DNA of 5,071 nucleotides from assembly GCA_003492055.1 (NCBI GenBank), contig DMZE01000163.1, positions 1 through 5,071 on the forward strand. Direction: 5' to 3'. How positions within the stretch are numbered: position 1 is the first letter of the stretch; each line of letters begins with the position of its first letter. Source of the DNA: Cellvibrionales bacterium (lineage in GTDB: Bacteria; Pseudomonadota; Gammaproteobacteria; Pseudomonadales; UBA7434). The position numbers were made by a program, and so were the translations under genes. The notes beneath the pieces were generated by a model. That model saw only the letters and a program-made list of their open reading frames with translations. It made no database searches and was not told the DNA's origin. Shown in pieces: positions 4,394-5,071 of this stretch.

Positions 4394-5071
4394 ATGATTA
4401 AGCCACACGGCTCAAAACAGTTAATGCCATTATACGTTGCAGATGATAGCGAGCGTGCAGCGCTTACAGCAGAAGCAGAAAACTTAACCGCTATTACGAT
4501 TAGCTCAGCTGCCGCTGCTAATGCAGTAATGTTAGCCGCAGGTTACTTTACGCCTTTAACTGGTTATATGAATCTAATGGATTCACTCAGTGTTGCGCAA
4601 AAGCTGCATACGGTTGATGGTTTGTTTTGGCCTGTGCCTATTGTTAATTTAGTAGAAGATGCCTCAGGTATCGAAGCTGGTCAGCGTATTGCACTTAAAG
4701 ATCCCAATGTAGAAGGTCATCCTGTTTTAGCCGTTATGCAGGTTGACGCGATTGAGTCAGTATCTGACGCTCAAATGGACAGTATGGTTGAGCAAATTTT
4801 TGGTACGCTTGATGCTAATCATCCTGGTGTTGCGGCGTTTCGTTCGCAGGGCAATATCATGCTCTCAGGCGCTATTCAGGTGTTAAATTATTCTTACTTT
4901 CAAGCTGACTTTCCCGATACTTACCGCACAGCGGTTGAGATTCGTGCCGAAATGGAATTATTGGGTTGGGAAAAAGCAGTTGCTTTTCAAACGCGTAACC
5001 CAATGCATCGTGCCCATGAAGAGCTTTGTCATATGGCTATGGAGCGGTTGGAAGCAGATGGCGTGGTAGTG
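4394..5071 (+). CDS. sat: Sulfate adenylyltransferase (homomeric ATP sulfurylase), 5' part
   Basis: Sat converts sulfate and ATP to APS and pyrophosphate, the first step of sulfate activation. The frame starts at ATG 4394 and stays open to the last base, giving 226 codons of an expected roughly 400, so the 3' end lies outside the window. The N-terminal MIKPHGSKQLMPLYV and the following ISSAAAANAVMLAAGYFTPL are typical of single-chain bacterial ATP sulfurylases (PUA-like N-terminal domain). KDPNVEGHPVLAVM and HPGVAAF follow in the expected order. The catalytic domain begins within the window, with the nucleotide-binding QTRNPMHRAH motif at residues 199-208, including both histidines. This enzyme is unrelated to the E. 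coli CysD/CysN heterodimer. Homomeric Sat occurs in both sulfate assimilation and sulfur oxidation or reduction; adjacency to cysC favours an assimilatory or PAPS-supplying role. Confidence 0.96.
   Translation, partial: MIKPHGSKQLMPLYVADDSERAALTAEAENLTAITISSAAAANAVMLAAGYFTPLTGYMNLMDSLSVAQKLHTVDGLFWPVPIVNLVEDASGIEAGQRIALKDPNVEGHPVLAVMQVDAIESVSDAQMDSMVEQIFGTLDANHPGVAAFRSQGNIMLSGAIQVLNYSYFQADFPDTYRTAVEIRAEMELLGWEKAVAFQTRNPMHRAHEELCHMAMERLEADGVVV

Noticed and set aside
1..5071. Mobile element, CRISPR array, toxin-antitoxin or defence system
   Set aside because: No transposase or integrase, direct-repeat array, attachment site or small two-gene toxin module was found. All genes are of housekeeping types with similar base composition.

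Overview
The window is a stretch of ordinary bacterial chromosome. It looks like an AT-leaning gammaproteobacterium, probably a marine or aquatic relative of Pseudomonas/Cellvibrionales. That placement rests on the gene order (a DUF2066 protein, a PerM/AI-2E family permease and the replication regulator Hda in a row, which in Pseudomonas-type genomes follows purM/purN) and on a homomeric ATP sulfurylase. The species cannot be named from the sequence alone.

Layout. Positions 1-765 (+) hold the 3' part of a DUF2066 gene whose start lies before the window. A 73-bp gap with a perfect 9-bp inverted repeat leads to a PerM-like permease (839-1921, +). After a further 48 bp comes hda (1970-2767, +), which probably starts at TTG. 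hda converges on a small membrane-anchored J-domain gene (2803-3291, -). A gene-free stretch of about 400 bp (3292-3698) separates the J-domain gene from a divergent sulfate-activation pair: cysC (3699-4310, +) and sat (4394 to beyond the window end, +).

How the genes work together. Sat makes APS from sulfate and ATP, and CysC phosphorylates APS to PAPS, so the right end is a two-step sulfate-activation unit. It uses the single-chain Sat rather than the heterodimeric CysDN of E. coli. Hda, with the DNA-loaded sliding clamp, promotes ATP hydrolysis by DnaA and so limits re-initiation. PerM and DUF2066 are conserved neighbours of hda with no well-defined shared task. The J-domain protein is a probable membrane-bound DnaK co-chaperone.

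No mobile element, CRISPR array, tRNA or rRNA was seen, and no clear undescribed system. The parts that most deserve a second look are the 3292-3698 intergenic region (a Fur-box-like site embedded in a potential hairpin followed by a T-tract, then a sigma-70-like promoter and a 12-bp palindrome) and the divergent Hda (Ile at the Walker A lysine position, two expanded loops, one built from a 12-bp tandem repeat).
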